The notes beneath the pieces were generated by a model that worked only from the letters and a program-made list of their open reading frames with translations, had not been told where the DNA came from and searched no databases. Below, in pieces: positions 50,693 through 58,788 of a DNA stretch of 64,000 nt. The translations under genes and the position numbers were made by a program. Numbering within the stretch: position 1 is the first letter of the stretch; each line of letters starts with the position of its first letter. Source of the DNA: Methylotenera_A sp040079935 (GTDB lineage Bacteria; Pseudomonadota; Gammaproteobacteria; Burkholderiales; Methylophilaceae); the NCBI GenBank assembly GCA_040079935.1, contig JBEBJI010000003.1:62001-126000 (forward strand). Direction: 5' to 3'.

Positions 50693-53593
50693 TTATGCGG
50701 GCTGCTGCGCCTTCTTACTCAATTTATTTTTTGCAAAATCAATTTGCGCGTCGCTAAAAGTTTTGTAATGTTTTTGCCAATCAGAGAGCTGATTTACTCG
50801 CGTTACTTGCACCGCAGTCACCTTGAATTCTGGGCAATTGGTCGCCCAATCGCTGTTGTCTGTGGTAATAACGTTGGCGCCAGATTCTGGATGATGGAAA
50901 GTGGTGTAAATCACACCAGCTTGTACGCGCTCCGAAATCGTCGCACGCAACACCGTCTCGCCCGCGCGACTGTTGATGCCTACCCAATCGCCTTGTTTAA
51001 TGCTGCGCTCTTCAGCATCGTGCGGATGAATTTCAACCACGTCTTCGTGATGCCATTCCACATTTTTAGTGCGCCGCGTTTGCGCGCCCACGTTATATTG
51101 CGAAAGAATGCGACCTGTCGTCAAAATCAGCGGATATTTTGCATTGACTTTTTCGGTCGTCGGCACATATTGTGTAATGAAAAACTTGCCTTTGCCGCGC
51201 ACAAATTCATCAATGTGCATGGTCGGCGTGCCCATTGGTGCTTCGTCGTTGCAAGGCCATTGTATGCTACCGAGTTCGTCCAATTTTTTGAAACTCACAC
51301 CTTTGAAAGTTGGCGTTAAAGCTGCAATTTCATCCATAATTTCGCTAGCGTGGTTGTACTTCATAGGGTAGCCCAAAGCTTCAGAAAGCTTAGTGGTAAT
51401 TTCCCAATCCTCATAACCATTCTTAGGACTCATCACGCGGCGCACTGGTGAAATACGACGCTCAGCATTGGTAAACGTACCGCTTTTCTCTAAGAAAGAT
51501 GCGCCCGGGAAGAACACATGCGCGTACATCGCGGTTTCGTTCAAAAATAAGTCCTGTACGATTACGCATTCCATACTTTCCAGCGCGTGCGTCACGTGTT
51601 GCGTATTTGGGTCAGATTGCGCGATATCTTCGCCCACGCAATACAGCGCCTTAAATCTGCCTTCGCCCGCAAGGTCTAACATATTCGGTATGCGCAGGCC
51701 AGGTTCGTTGCTTAAAGGTCTGCCCCAAGCCGCTTCAAATAAGGCTTTGGCGGCAGGGTCTGATACGTGGCGATAACCCGGATATTCATGTGGCATGCTA
51801 CCCATATCGCAACTGCCTTGCACGTTATTTTGGCCGCGCAATGGGTTGATGCCTACGCCTTCGCGACCTACATTGCCAGTCGCCATGGCGAGATTGGCAA
51901 TGCCCATCACCATCGTAGAACCTTGGCTATGCTCGGTAACGCCCAAGCCATAATAAATCGCACCGTTGCCGCCAGTGGCGAACATTCTTGCAGCCGCGCG
52001 CAAGGTTGTCGCGCTGACGCCCAAAGTTTCTTCAAGCGCTTCAGGGGAGTTTTCTGGCTTCGAAACAAAATCGCGCCACGCCACGAAAGAATCCCACTCA
52101 CAACGCTCCCGCACAAAATCTTCTTTGACCAAACCTTCAGTTACCACCACATGTGCTAAAGCAGATATTAAGGCCACATTGGTGCCAGGACGTAAATTCA
52201 GGTGGTAATCGGCGCGAATATGCGGTGAATTTTCTACCAAATCAATTGCGCGTGGGTCGGCAATAATTAATTTAGCACCTTCGCGCAAACGGCGTTTCAT
52301 TTGCGATGCAAATACAGGATGGCCATCAGTCGGGTTAGCACCAATAATCATAATCACGTCTGATTGCATCACTGAATCAAAAGTCTGCGTACCAGCGGAT
52401 TCACCAATGGTTTGTTTTAAGCCATAGCCAGTCGGGCTGTGGCAAACTCGCGCGCAAGTATCCACGTTGTTGGTGCCAAACACCGCCCGCACTAATTTTT
52501 GCGTCACATATACTTCTTCGTTGGTGCAACGGCTTGAGGTAATACCACCCATCGCATCTTTGCCATATTTGGCTTCTATGCGTTTAATTTCGCTCGCCGC
52601 GTAGTTAATCGCTTCATCCCAGCTCACTTCTTGCCAAGGGTCGCTGATATTTTTTCGTATCATTGGCGTGGTGATGCGATCTTTGTGAGTTGCGTAACCC
52701 CAAGCAAATCTTCCCTTGACACAAGAATGGCCATGATTGGCGCCTCCGTCTTTATTGGGCGTCATGCGCACTACTTCTTCACCCTTCATTTCGGCATCAA
52801 AGCTACAACCCACGCCACAATATGCGCAAGTCGTAGTGACACTATGCTCTGGCGTGCCTGCGTCGATGACAGTTTTTTCCATCAAAGTCGCGGTTGGGCA
52901 AGCTTGTACACATGCGCCGCAAGATACACATTCGGAATCCATAAACAATTGATTACCAGCAGAAACTTTACTACCAAAACCGCGACCTTCTATGGTCAAC
53001 GCAAAAGTGCCTTGCGTTTCCTCGCAGGCGCGCACGCAACGGCTGCACACAATACATTTGCTCGGGTCGAAAGTGAAATAAGGATTACTTTCATCCTTAT
53101 CTTGTTTCAGGTGATTCTCACCTTCATAGCCGTAACGCACGTCGCGCAAGCCCACTGCGCCCGCCATGTCTTGCAGCTCGCAATCACCATTGGCGGCGCA
53201 AGTCAGGCAATCTAGCGGATGATCCGAAATGTACAACTCCATCACGCCACGGCGTACATCGGCTAATTTCGACGTTTGTGTGTGTACTTTAATGCCTTCT
53301 GCCACAGGCGTTGTGCAACTGGCTGGATAGCCTTTACGGCCTTCAATCTCAACCAAACAAAGCCTGCACGAACCAAATGCTTCTAAACTATCCGTCGCGC
53401 ATAATTTTGGTACGCTCACACCGCTTAATTGCGCCGCATGCATAATGGATGTGCCTTCTGGCACGCTGACTGTTACACCATCAATATCAAGCGTGACATT
53501 TTTTTCTGCGGTAGATTTCGGAGTTCCGTAATCTTTTTTCGGGTCATATTTGTTCACCGAATTTGAATGTGTAGAATATTTAATATCGTCCAT
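50693..53593 (-). CDS. fdsA: NAD-dependent formate dehydrogenase, alpha subunit
   Basis: Catalytic molybdenum subunit oxidising formate to CO2. 966 residues: a [2Fe-2S] domain (CATDSLEAFGSCRLC), a His/Cys [4Fe-4S] site (DHPLDCLTCAANGDC), two further clusters (CIVCSRCVRAC and CVSCGACVQACP), the proximal cluster CAYCGVGC, then Mo-bisMGD domains. The catalytic Cys is probably the one in RVCHSPTGYG near residue 382, followed by the conserved His. C-terminal molydopterin-binding domain includes GRILSQYNVGAQTRRTKNVE. The last step of methylotrophic C1 oxidation. Confidence 0.96.
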   Translation of the reverse strand: MDDIKYSTHSNSVNKYDPKKDYGTPKSTAEKNVTLDIDGVTVSVPEGTSIMHAAQLSGVSVPKLCATDSLEAFGSCRLCLVEIEGRKGYPASCTTPVAEGIKVHTQTSKLADVRRGVMELYISDHPLDCLTCAANGDCELQDMAGAVGLRDVRYGYEGENHLKQDKDESNPYFTFDPSKCIVCSRCVRACEETQGTFALTIEGRGFGSKVSAGNQLFMDSECVSCGACVQACPTATLMEKTVIDAGTPEHSVTTTCAYCGVGCSFDAEMKGEEVVRMTPNKDGGANHGHSCVKGRFAWGYATHKDRITTPMIRKNISDPWQEVSWDEAINYAASEIKRIEAKYGKDAMGGITSSRCTNEEVYVTQKLVRAVFGTNNVDTCARVCHSPTGYGLKQTIGESAGTQTFDSVMQSDVIMIIGANPTDGHPVFASQMKRRLREGAKLIIADPRAIDLVENSPHIRADYHLNLRPGTNVALISALAHVVVTEGLVKEDFVRERCEWDSFVAWRDFVSKPENSPEALEETLGVSATTLRAAARMFATGGNGAIYYGLGVTEHSQGSTMVMGIANLAMATGNVGREGVGINPLRGQNNVQGSCDMGSMPHEYPGYRHVSDPAAKALFEAAWGRPLSNEPGLRIPNMLDLAGEGRFKALYCVGEDIAQSDPNTQHVTHALESMECVIVQDLFLNETAMYAHVFFPGASFLEKSGTFTNAERRISPVRRVMSPKNGYEDWEITTKLSEALGYPMKYNHASEIMDEIAALTPTFKGVSFKKLDELGSIQWPCNDEAPMGTPTMHIDEFVRGKGKFFITQYVPTTEKVNAKYPLILTTGRILSQYNVGAQTRRTKNVEWHHEDVVEIHPHDAEERSIKQGDWVGINSRAGETVLRATISERVQAGVIYTTFHHPESGANVITTDNSDWATNCPEFKVTAVQVTRVNQLSDWQKHYKTFSDAQIDFAKNKLSKKAQQPA

Positions 53594-53610
53594 CTTGCAC
53601 CTCCTGCCGT

Positions 53611-55188
53611 TTAGGCAGCTACTTTCTTGGCTTCCAACCCAAAGTCTTCACCAAAATGATTCATCGCACTCAATACTGGGTAAGGCGTCATGCCGCCCAA
53701 CGCGCACAGCGAGCCGTTAAACATCGTATCGGACAAATCGCGCACCAATTGCACTTGTTTAGCATGTTCTTTTGCATTGCTTTTATTCGCAATAATTCTA
53801 TCAATCACTTCCACGCCGCGCGTAGAGCCGATGCGGCACGGCGTGCATTTTCCGCAACTTTCAATCGCACAAAATTCAAACGCATAACGCGCCATTTTGC
53901 TCATATCCACCGTATCATCAAACGCCACAATGCCGCCATGGCCGAGCACCGCCCAAATTTTACTAAACTCTTCATAATCTAGCGGCGTATCAAATTGACT
54001 CTCGGGCAAATATGCGCCTAGCGGACCACCAACCTGCACCGCGCGAATATTACTTCCTGTGGCAGTGCCTCCGCCAAAATCGTACAACAATTCGCGCAAC
54101 GTTGCGCCAAATGCCAGCTCCACCAAGCCAGTTTGCTTGATATTTCCCGCTAACTGAATTGGCAATGTGCCACGCGAACGCCCCATGCCGTAATCGGCAT
54201 AAAATTGCGCCCCTTTGTCCAAAATAATCGGCACCGTTGCAAGTGATATGACATTATTTACTACAGTTGGTTTACCAAATAAACCTTCAATCGCAGGCAA
54301 TGGTGGCTTAAAGCGCACTTGGCCGCGTCTGCCTTCTAAGCTTTCCAACAGCGAAGTTTCCTCACCGCAAATATAAGCGCCCGCAGCGCGGCGAACTTCT
54401 AGCTTGAATGTGTGGTTTGAGCCGCAAATTATTTCGCCCAAATAACCTGCTTGCTCTGCTTTTAATATCGCTTCATTCAAGGTTTTTAGCGCATGTGGGT
54501 ACTCACTACGCAAGTAAATATAACCCTGATTTGCACCCACCGCGATGCCCGCAATGGTCATGCCTTCAATCAGCACAAATGGGTCGTCTTCCATAATCAT
54601 GCGGTCAGAATACGTGCCGCTGTCGCCTTCATCGGCGTTGCAAACAATGTATTTTTGCTCAGATTTACAACCTAAAACTGTGTTCCACTTGATACCTGTC
54701 GGGAAAGCGGCGCCGCCTCTGCCACGCAGACCAGAATCCGCCACACTTTTCACGATTTCAGCACCCGTCATTTTCAGCGCGTTTTTCAGGCCCTTGTAGC
54801 CATCGTGTGCGATGTAATCTTCTAATGAAACTGGGTCGGTAATGCCAACGCGCGCAAATGTGAGGCGCTGTTGTTTTTTAAGCCATTCAATTTCTTCAGT
54901 TAAACCCAAATTCAGCCTATGCGCTGCTGCCGTTTTTGAATTAGGATTTAAAAAATCCGCATCAAATAGAGAAGCCACGTCTTTTGGCTGCACTGGCGCG
55001 TAAGCCACTCGGCCTTTGTCTGTCGCAACTTCTACAAACGGCTCTAACCAAAACAATCCGCGTGAGCCGTTGCGAATCAGCTCTATATCAATGCCGCGTT
55101 TTTGCGCTTCGGCTACAATCGCTTTGGCAGTACGGTCTGCACCTAAAGATAAAGCCGTAGAATCGCGTGGCACATATACTTTAACCAT
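53611..55188 (-). CDS. fdsB: NAD-dependent formate dehydrogenase, beta subunit
   Basis: Diaphorase subunit passing electrons from FdsA to NAD. 525 residues: SGLRGRGGAAFPTGIKW (NADH site), CNADEGDSGTYSDRMIME (FMN site), GAYICGEETSLLESLEGRRG and the [4Fe-4S] motif ESCGKCTPCRIGSTRG near residue 450. Related to complex I NuoF. Overlaps fdsG by 8 bases; 17-base spacer to fdsA. Confidence 0.96.
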   Translation of the reverse strand: MVKVYVPRDSTALSLGADRTAKAIVAEAQKRGIDIELIRNGSRGLFWLEPFVEVATDKGRVAYAPVQPKDVASLFDADFLNPNSKTAAAHRLNLGLTEEIEWLKKQQRLTFARVGITDPVSLEDYIAHDGYKGLKNALKMTGAEIVKSVADSGLRGRGGAAFPTGIKWNTVLGCKSEQKYIVCNADEGDSGTYSDRMIMEDDPFVLIEGMTIAGIAVGANQGYIYLRSEYPHALKTLNEAILKAEQAGYLGEIICGSNHTFKLEVRRAAGAYICGEETSLLESLEGRRGQVRFKPPLPAIEGLFGKPTVVNNVISLATVPIILDKGAQFYADYGMGRSRGTLPIQLAGNIKQTGLVELAFGATLRELLYDFGGGTATGSNIRAVQVGGPLGAYLPESQFDTPLDYEEFSKIWAVLGHGGIVAFDDTVDMSKMARYAFEFCAIESCGKCTPCRIGSTRGVEVIDRIIANKSNAKEHAKQVQLVRDLSDTMFNGSLCALGGMTPYPVLSAMNHFGEDFGLEAKKVAA

Positions 55189-55660
55189 GGCACACCTCGC
55201 TCAACAGCTCCGCCACTTTGTCCGCATCCATTCGGCCATAGACTTCCTCATCCAACATCACCGCTGGTGAACACGCGCAATTTCCCAAGCAATACACGGG
55301 CAGCAGCGTCAGCGCGCCGTCTTTGGTAGTTTGGTGGTAATCAAGGCCGAGTGTCTTTTTGACTTGCGCTTCTAACTTGGCGGAGCCCATGGCTTGGCAA
55401 GATTCTGCACGGCAAATTTGCAAAATGTGTTTACCCGCTGGGTGGCGGCGAAAATGATGGTAAAAAGTGACCACGCCGTGCACTTCTGCCACTGAAAGCG
55501 CCAGCGCCTTCGAAATCGGCAAATAGCAATCTTCTGGCACGTATCCAATGTCATCCTGAATAGCATGCAACAAAGGCAGTAGCGCACCTGGCACGGTTTT
55601 GTGCGCCGCGATATGCACGTCAATTTTTGTTAGTTGTTGCACGGATAATGCATTTGCCAC
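55181..55660 (-). CDS. fdsG: NAD-dependent formate dehydrogenase, gamma subunit
   Basis: NuoE-like [2Fe-2S] subunit, 159 residues. Helical N-domain (PGALLPLLHAIQDDIGYVPE) and thioredoxin-like C-domain with Cys ligands in QICRAESCQAMG and YCLGNCACSPAVML. First gene of the fds operon; a TATAAT -10 on the minus strand (55704-55709) lies upstream. Confidence 0.95.
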   Translation of the reverse strand: MANALSVQQLTKIDVHIAAHKTVPGALLPLLHAIQDDIGYVPEDCYLPISKALALSVAEVHGVVTFYHHFRRHPAGKHILQICRAESCQAMGSAKLEAQVKKTLGLDYHQTTKDGALTLLPVYCLGNCACSPAVMLDEEVYGRMDADKVAELLSEVCHG

Positions 55661-55703
55661 AAATATCTCCAGCGATAATTTAACTAAAGTATCAATTAAG
55701 CAT

Positions 55704-55750
55704 ATTATACCTAATTACACGCTTGTTAAAGCCCAAAAAGGGCTTAGAAT
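55704..55750. promoter_or_regulatory. Divergent fds/moa control region
   Basis: Minus strand: TATAAT at 55704-55709 as the fdsG -10; its -35 is weak. Plus strand: TTGTTA (55723-55728), 16-base spacer, TAGAAT (55745-55750) as a candidate moaA promoter. The spacer is almost exactly filled by the dyad AAGCCC-AAAAA-GGGCTT (55729-55745), a good place for a regulator acting on moaA. Confidence 0.5.
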
Positions 55751-55786
55751 ATAGGCTTATTCAATATTTTTAACCACATTAAAAGC

Positions 55787-56782
55787 ATGGATTTACCCAA
55801 CTTAATTGACCAATTCGGACGCAAAGTCGATTACATTCGTCTTTCGATTACCGACCGCTGCGATTTTCGCTGCGTATATTGCATGTCTGACGACATGACT
55901 TTTTTGCCGCGCAACGAGGTTTTGAGCTTGGAAGAATGCGCAAGATTAGTCAAAATATTTGTGGGTTTGGGCGTAAGCAAAGTGCGTATCACGGGTGGCG
56001 AGCCACTCGTTCGCAAAAACGCCATGTGGCTATTTGAAGAAATCGGCAACTTGCAAGGCTTAAATGAGTTAGTGCTTACTACTAATGGAAGTCAACTGGA
56101 AAGCCAAGCAACAGCACTTAAGCAAGCAGGTGTAAAACGTATTAACATCTCAATCGATAGCTTAAAGCCTGAACGATTTAAAAAAATTACCAGAACAGGT
56201 GATTTAAATAATGTATTAGCAGGTCTGCAAGCCAGTATCCATGCGGGGTTTGAAGGCATTAAATTAAACACGGTTTTAATGCGTGGTAGTAACGATGACG
56301 AGGCGGTTGACTTAGTACAGTTTGCCATCGACAAAAAAATCGACATCAGCTTTATTGAAGAAATGCCGCTGGGCGAAGTTGACCATACGCGCGAAAGCAC
56401 TTTTGTGAGCAATACTGATACATTAAAACTATTGCAAAGTCAGTACTCGCTATTGCCTAGCACCGAGACCACAGGCGGCCCAGCGCGTTATTGGCGCGTT
56501 GCAAATTCTGCTACAAAAATCGGCTTTATTTCACCACATTCGCACAATTTTTGCGAAAGCTGCAACCGTTTACGCATTTCGTGCAAAGGCGAGTTATTTT
56601 TGTGTTTGGGGCAAGAAGACAAAGTGGATTTAATGCCGCTGTTACGCGAATACCCAAACGATGATGCGCCAATCATCCATGCGATTTTAAACAGCATGAA
56701 AATAAAACCCAAAGGCCACGATTTTGATTTGCGTCGCGCAGAGCCTGCGGTGGTGCGCTTCATGTCTCACACTGGCGGCTAA
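55787..56782 (+). CDS. moaA: GTP 3',8-cyclase (Mo cofactor)
   Basis: Radical SAM enzyme starting molybdopterin synthesis from GTP. 331 residues: ITDRCDFRCVYCMSDD (CxxxCxxC cluster), RITGGEPLVRKNAMWLFEEI, TTNGSQLESQATALKQAG, the C-terminal cluster FCESCNRLRISCKGELFLCL and a final GG, the double glycine required in MoaA. A repeat copy is read as LQASIHAGFEG with no length change compared with E. coli from memory. Divergent from fdsG and supplying its cofactor. Confidence 0.96.
   Translation: MDLPNLIDQFGRKVDYIRLSITDRCDFRCVYCMSDDMTFLPRNEVLSLEECARLVKIFVGLGVSKVRITGGEPLVRKNAMWLFEEIGNLQGLNELVLTTNGSQLESQATALKQAGVKRINISIDSLKPERFKKITRTGDLNNVLAGLQASIHAGFEGIKLNTVLMRGSNDDEAVDLVQFAIDKKIDISFIEEMPLGEVDHTRESTFVSNTDTLKLLQSQYSLLPSTETTGGPARYWRVANSATKIGFISPHSHNFCESCNRLRISCKGELFLCLGQEDKVDLMPLLREYPNDDAPIIHAILNSMKIKPKGHDFDLRRAEPAVVRFMSHTGG
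56222..56256 (+). repeat. 35-bp palindromic repeat, copy J (in moaA)
   Basis: GGTCTGCAAGCC, core AGTATCCATGC (10 of 11), GGGGTTTGAAGG. The right arm is decayed. Translated as LQASIHAGFEG, in a helix where homologues have an alanine-rich segment of the same length. Confidence 0.65.
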
Positions 56783-57367
56783 TTGTCCATCTCCTCAATT
56801 ATTCTTGCTGGTGGCCGCGCGACACGCATGAACGGCGCAGATAAAGGCTTAGTGCTTTTACAAAACAATTCGCTTATTCAGCATGTGATTGCACGTTTGA
56901 AGCCACAAGTGGATGAAATACTCATTAACGCGAATCGTGAAATTGTTACTTACGAGACTTTTGGTTACAAAGTTTTGCAGGATGAAAACGATGATTTTCT
57001 CGGACCATTGGCAGGTTTTTTGTTAGGCTTTAAACATGCCCAACATGAATATGTTTTAACTGTGCCGTGCGATTCACCTTTGTTGCCGTTAGATTTAACA
57101 AAAAGGCTTTACAATCGCATGACTGAAGCCCGCGCGGATATTGCCGTTGCGAGTAGCGATGATAACGCTCACCCTGTATTTTGCTTAATGAAAAAAAGCG
57201 TACTGTCCAGCCTGACAGAATATTTAGCCAACGGTGGGCGCAAAGTGAGCGCCTGGCAAAAAAGCCAAAAAAATGTGGAAGTAGATTTTAGCGACTGCAA
57301 CGAAGTTTTTGTGAACCTTAATACTTTTGAAGATTTGAGGGCGCTAGAATTAAAATTAGGCAATTAA
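56783..57367 (+). CDS. mobA: Molybdenum cofactor guanylyltransferase
   Basis: Attaches GMP to Mo-molybdopterin, giving the MGD form that formate dehydrogenase needs. 194 residues, starting with TTG directly after the moaA stop (coupled). Motifs LAGGRATRMNGADKGLVLL (residues 8-26, GTP binding), DDFLGPLAGFLLG and VPCDSPLLPLDLT. Middle gene of moaA-mobA-moeA. Confidence 0.93.
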   Translation: MSISSIILAGGRATRMNGADKGLVLLQNNSLIQHVIARLKPQVDEILINANREIVTYETFGYKVLQDENDDFLGPLAGFLLGFKHAQHEYVLTVPCDSPLLPLDLTKRLYNRMTEARADIAVASSDDNAHPVFCLMKKSVLSSLTEYLANGGRKVSAWQKSQKNVEVDFSDCNEVFVNLNTFEDLRALELKLGN

Positions 57368-57371
57368 AGTT

Positions 57372-58661
57372 ATGACAAAACCAACACTAAATCAAATCGC
57401 CACTAATCCAAGCTGCATGGATGATTACGACCCAAACGCGATGTCAGTCGCACAAGCACGGCACTTTATCAAACAATTTTTAAGCCCTGTTGTTGATACT
57501 GAAGCTTTACCTTTGCGTGAAAGTTTAGACCGTGTGTTGGCGGCAGATATTATCTCGCCCAGCAATGTACCTAACCACAATAACAGCGCGATGGATGGTT
57601 TTGCGTTTAAGTTTAGTGACAATATCAAAACGCTCAAGATCATCGGTACCGCTTTTGCTGGCAAGCCCTTTGAGGAAAATGTAAGCGCTGGCGAATGCGT
57701 AAAAATTATGACTGGCGCGGTAATTCCCGCTGGCGCAGATACGGTGGTAATGCAAGAGCGCATCGCCATAAAAAGCGATCGTATTACCTTGCTAGACGCG
57801 CCAAAAGAGGGTGCAAACGTACGTTTAGCAGGTGAAGATTTAAAACTAAATCAGACCGTGTTAGCGAAAGGAAACGCCATGAAGCCCGCCGATATTGGCT
57901 TGGTGGCTTCTTTAGGCATCGGCGAAGTGCAAGTTTTTCGCAAATTAAAAGTGGCGTTTTTTAGTACAGGCGATGAGCTAAAAAGCGTCGGCGAAGAACT
58001 GCAGGAAGGTCAAATTTACGACAGCAATCGCTACACGCTATTTGGGATGTTAAGCAGAATTAGCGCAGAAATCAGCGATCTCGGCAACATACCAGACGAT
58101 CCGAAATTACTCGAAAAAACCTTGCTGCAGGCCTCACAGAATCACGATGTGGTGATTACCAGCGGCGGCGTTTCGGTAGGCGAAGCGGATTATATGAAAG
58201 CACTTTTGGCAAAGCAAGGTCAAGTATTGTTTTGGAAAATTAACATGAAACCTGGGCGGCCATTGGCATACGGTAAAATCGGACTTGATAACAAAAATAA
58301 TGCACATTACTTCGGCTTACCCGGTAACCCAGTTTCTGCCATGGTAACGTTTTATCAATTTGTAAAACCTGCCCTGCAAGCCTTATCTGGTGCGGCTTGC
58401 AGGGCAGTGCCTTTTTTTAAAGTGGAATGTACAGAAAGTATTAAAAAAGTAGCTGGGCGCACAGAATTTCAGCGCGGTATTTTGTTTGAAGACGTTAACG
58501 CAGACAAGGGAACTTGGAAGGTAAAACCCTTGCCTAATCAAGGCTCTGGCGTACTCAGCAGCATGAGCGCCGCAAATTGTTTTATTGTGTTAGATGACAC
58601 AACTGGCAACTGCGAAGCAGGCGAAATGGTGAACGTGCAGGTTCTGGAAGGCATTATTTAA
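57372..58661 (+). CDS. moeA: Molybdopterin molybdenumtransferase
   Basis: Inserts molybdenum into adenylated molybdopterin. 429 residues: NHNNSAMDGFAFKF, CVKIMTGAVIPAGADTVVMQ (adenylate site), FSTGDELKSVGEELQEGQIY, TSGGVSVGEADYMKALL, FGLPGNPVSAMVTFYQFV. The N-terminus has about 25 extra residues before MSVAQARHFI. A perfectly symmetrical palindrome copy encodes PALQALSGAACRA near residue 335, with near-identical length to E. coli from memory. Confidence 0.95.
   Translation: MTKPTLNQIATNPSCMDDYDPNAMSVAQARHFIKQFLSPVVDTEALPLRESLDRVLAADIISPSNVPNHNNSAMDGFAFKFSDNIKTLKIIGTAFAGKPFEENVSAGECVKIMTGAVIPAGADTVVMQERIAIKSDRITLLDAPKEGANVRLAGEDLKLNQTVLAKGNAMKPADIGLVASLGIGEVQVFRKLKVAFFSTGDELKSVGEELQEGQIYDSNRYTLFGMLSRISAEISDLGNIPDDPKLLEKTLLQASQNHDVVITSGGVSVGEADYMKALLAKQGQVLFWKINMKPGRPLAYGKIGLDNKNNAHYFGLPGNPVSAMVTFYQFVKPALQALSGAACRAVPFFKVECTESIKKVAGRTEFQRGILFEDVNADKGTWKVKPLPNQGSGVLSSMSAANCFIVLDDTTGNCEAGEMVNVQVLEGII
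58371..58405 (+). repeat. 35-bp palindrome with variant core, copy M (in moeA)
   Basis: GCCCTGCAAGCC, core TTATCTGGTGC, GGCTTGCAGGGC: the arms are perfect complements and equal the family arm consensus, while the core differs. Useful for separating arm from core in the family definition. Confidence 0.7.
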
Positions 58662-58730
58662 TATCTTATATTTAACATAACTTCAATATTATGGCTGTAA
58701 TAAACCATAAACATCTCTTATCAATCCACC

Positions 58731-58758
58731 TTAAGCTGTAGTATAATCAACAGCTTAG
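58731..58758 (+). promoter_or_regulatory. Promoter of the tonB-kinase unit with flanking dyad
   Basis: Consensus -10 TATAAT at 58742-58747 lies between TTAAGCTGT (58731-58739) and ACAGCTTAG (58750-58758), complementary in 8 of 9 positions. The same TTAAGCT ... AGCTTA design surrounds the slmA -10 at 13405-13427. No good -35 was found. Confidence 0.5.
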
Positions 58759-58788
58759 CTTAAAATTTACATTTAGAAACTAGCACTT

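Noticed and set aside
53425..53455. GCCGCATGCATAATGGATG in fdsA
   Set aside because: Core match is poor and the encoded SIMHAAQLSG is ordinary for the ferredoxin-like domain.
56688..56712. AATCATCCATGCG near the end of moaA
   Set aside because: Has one base too many in the core and no arms at all.
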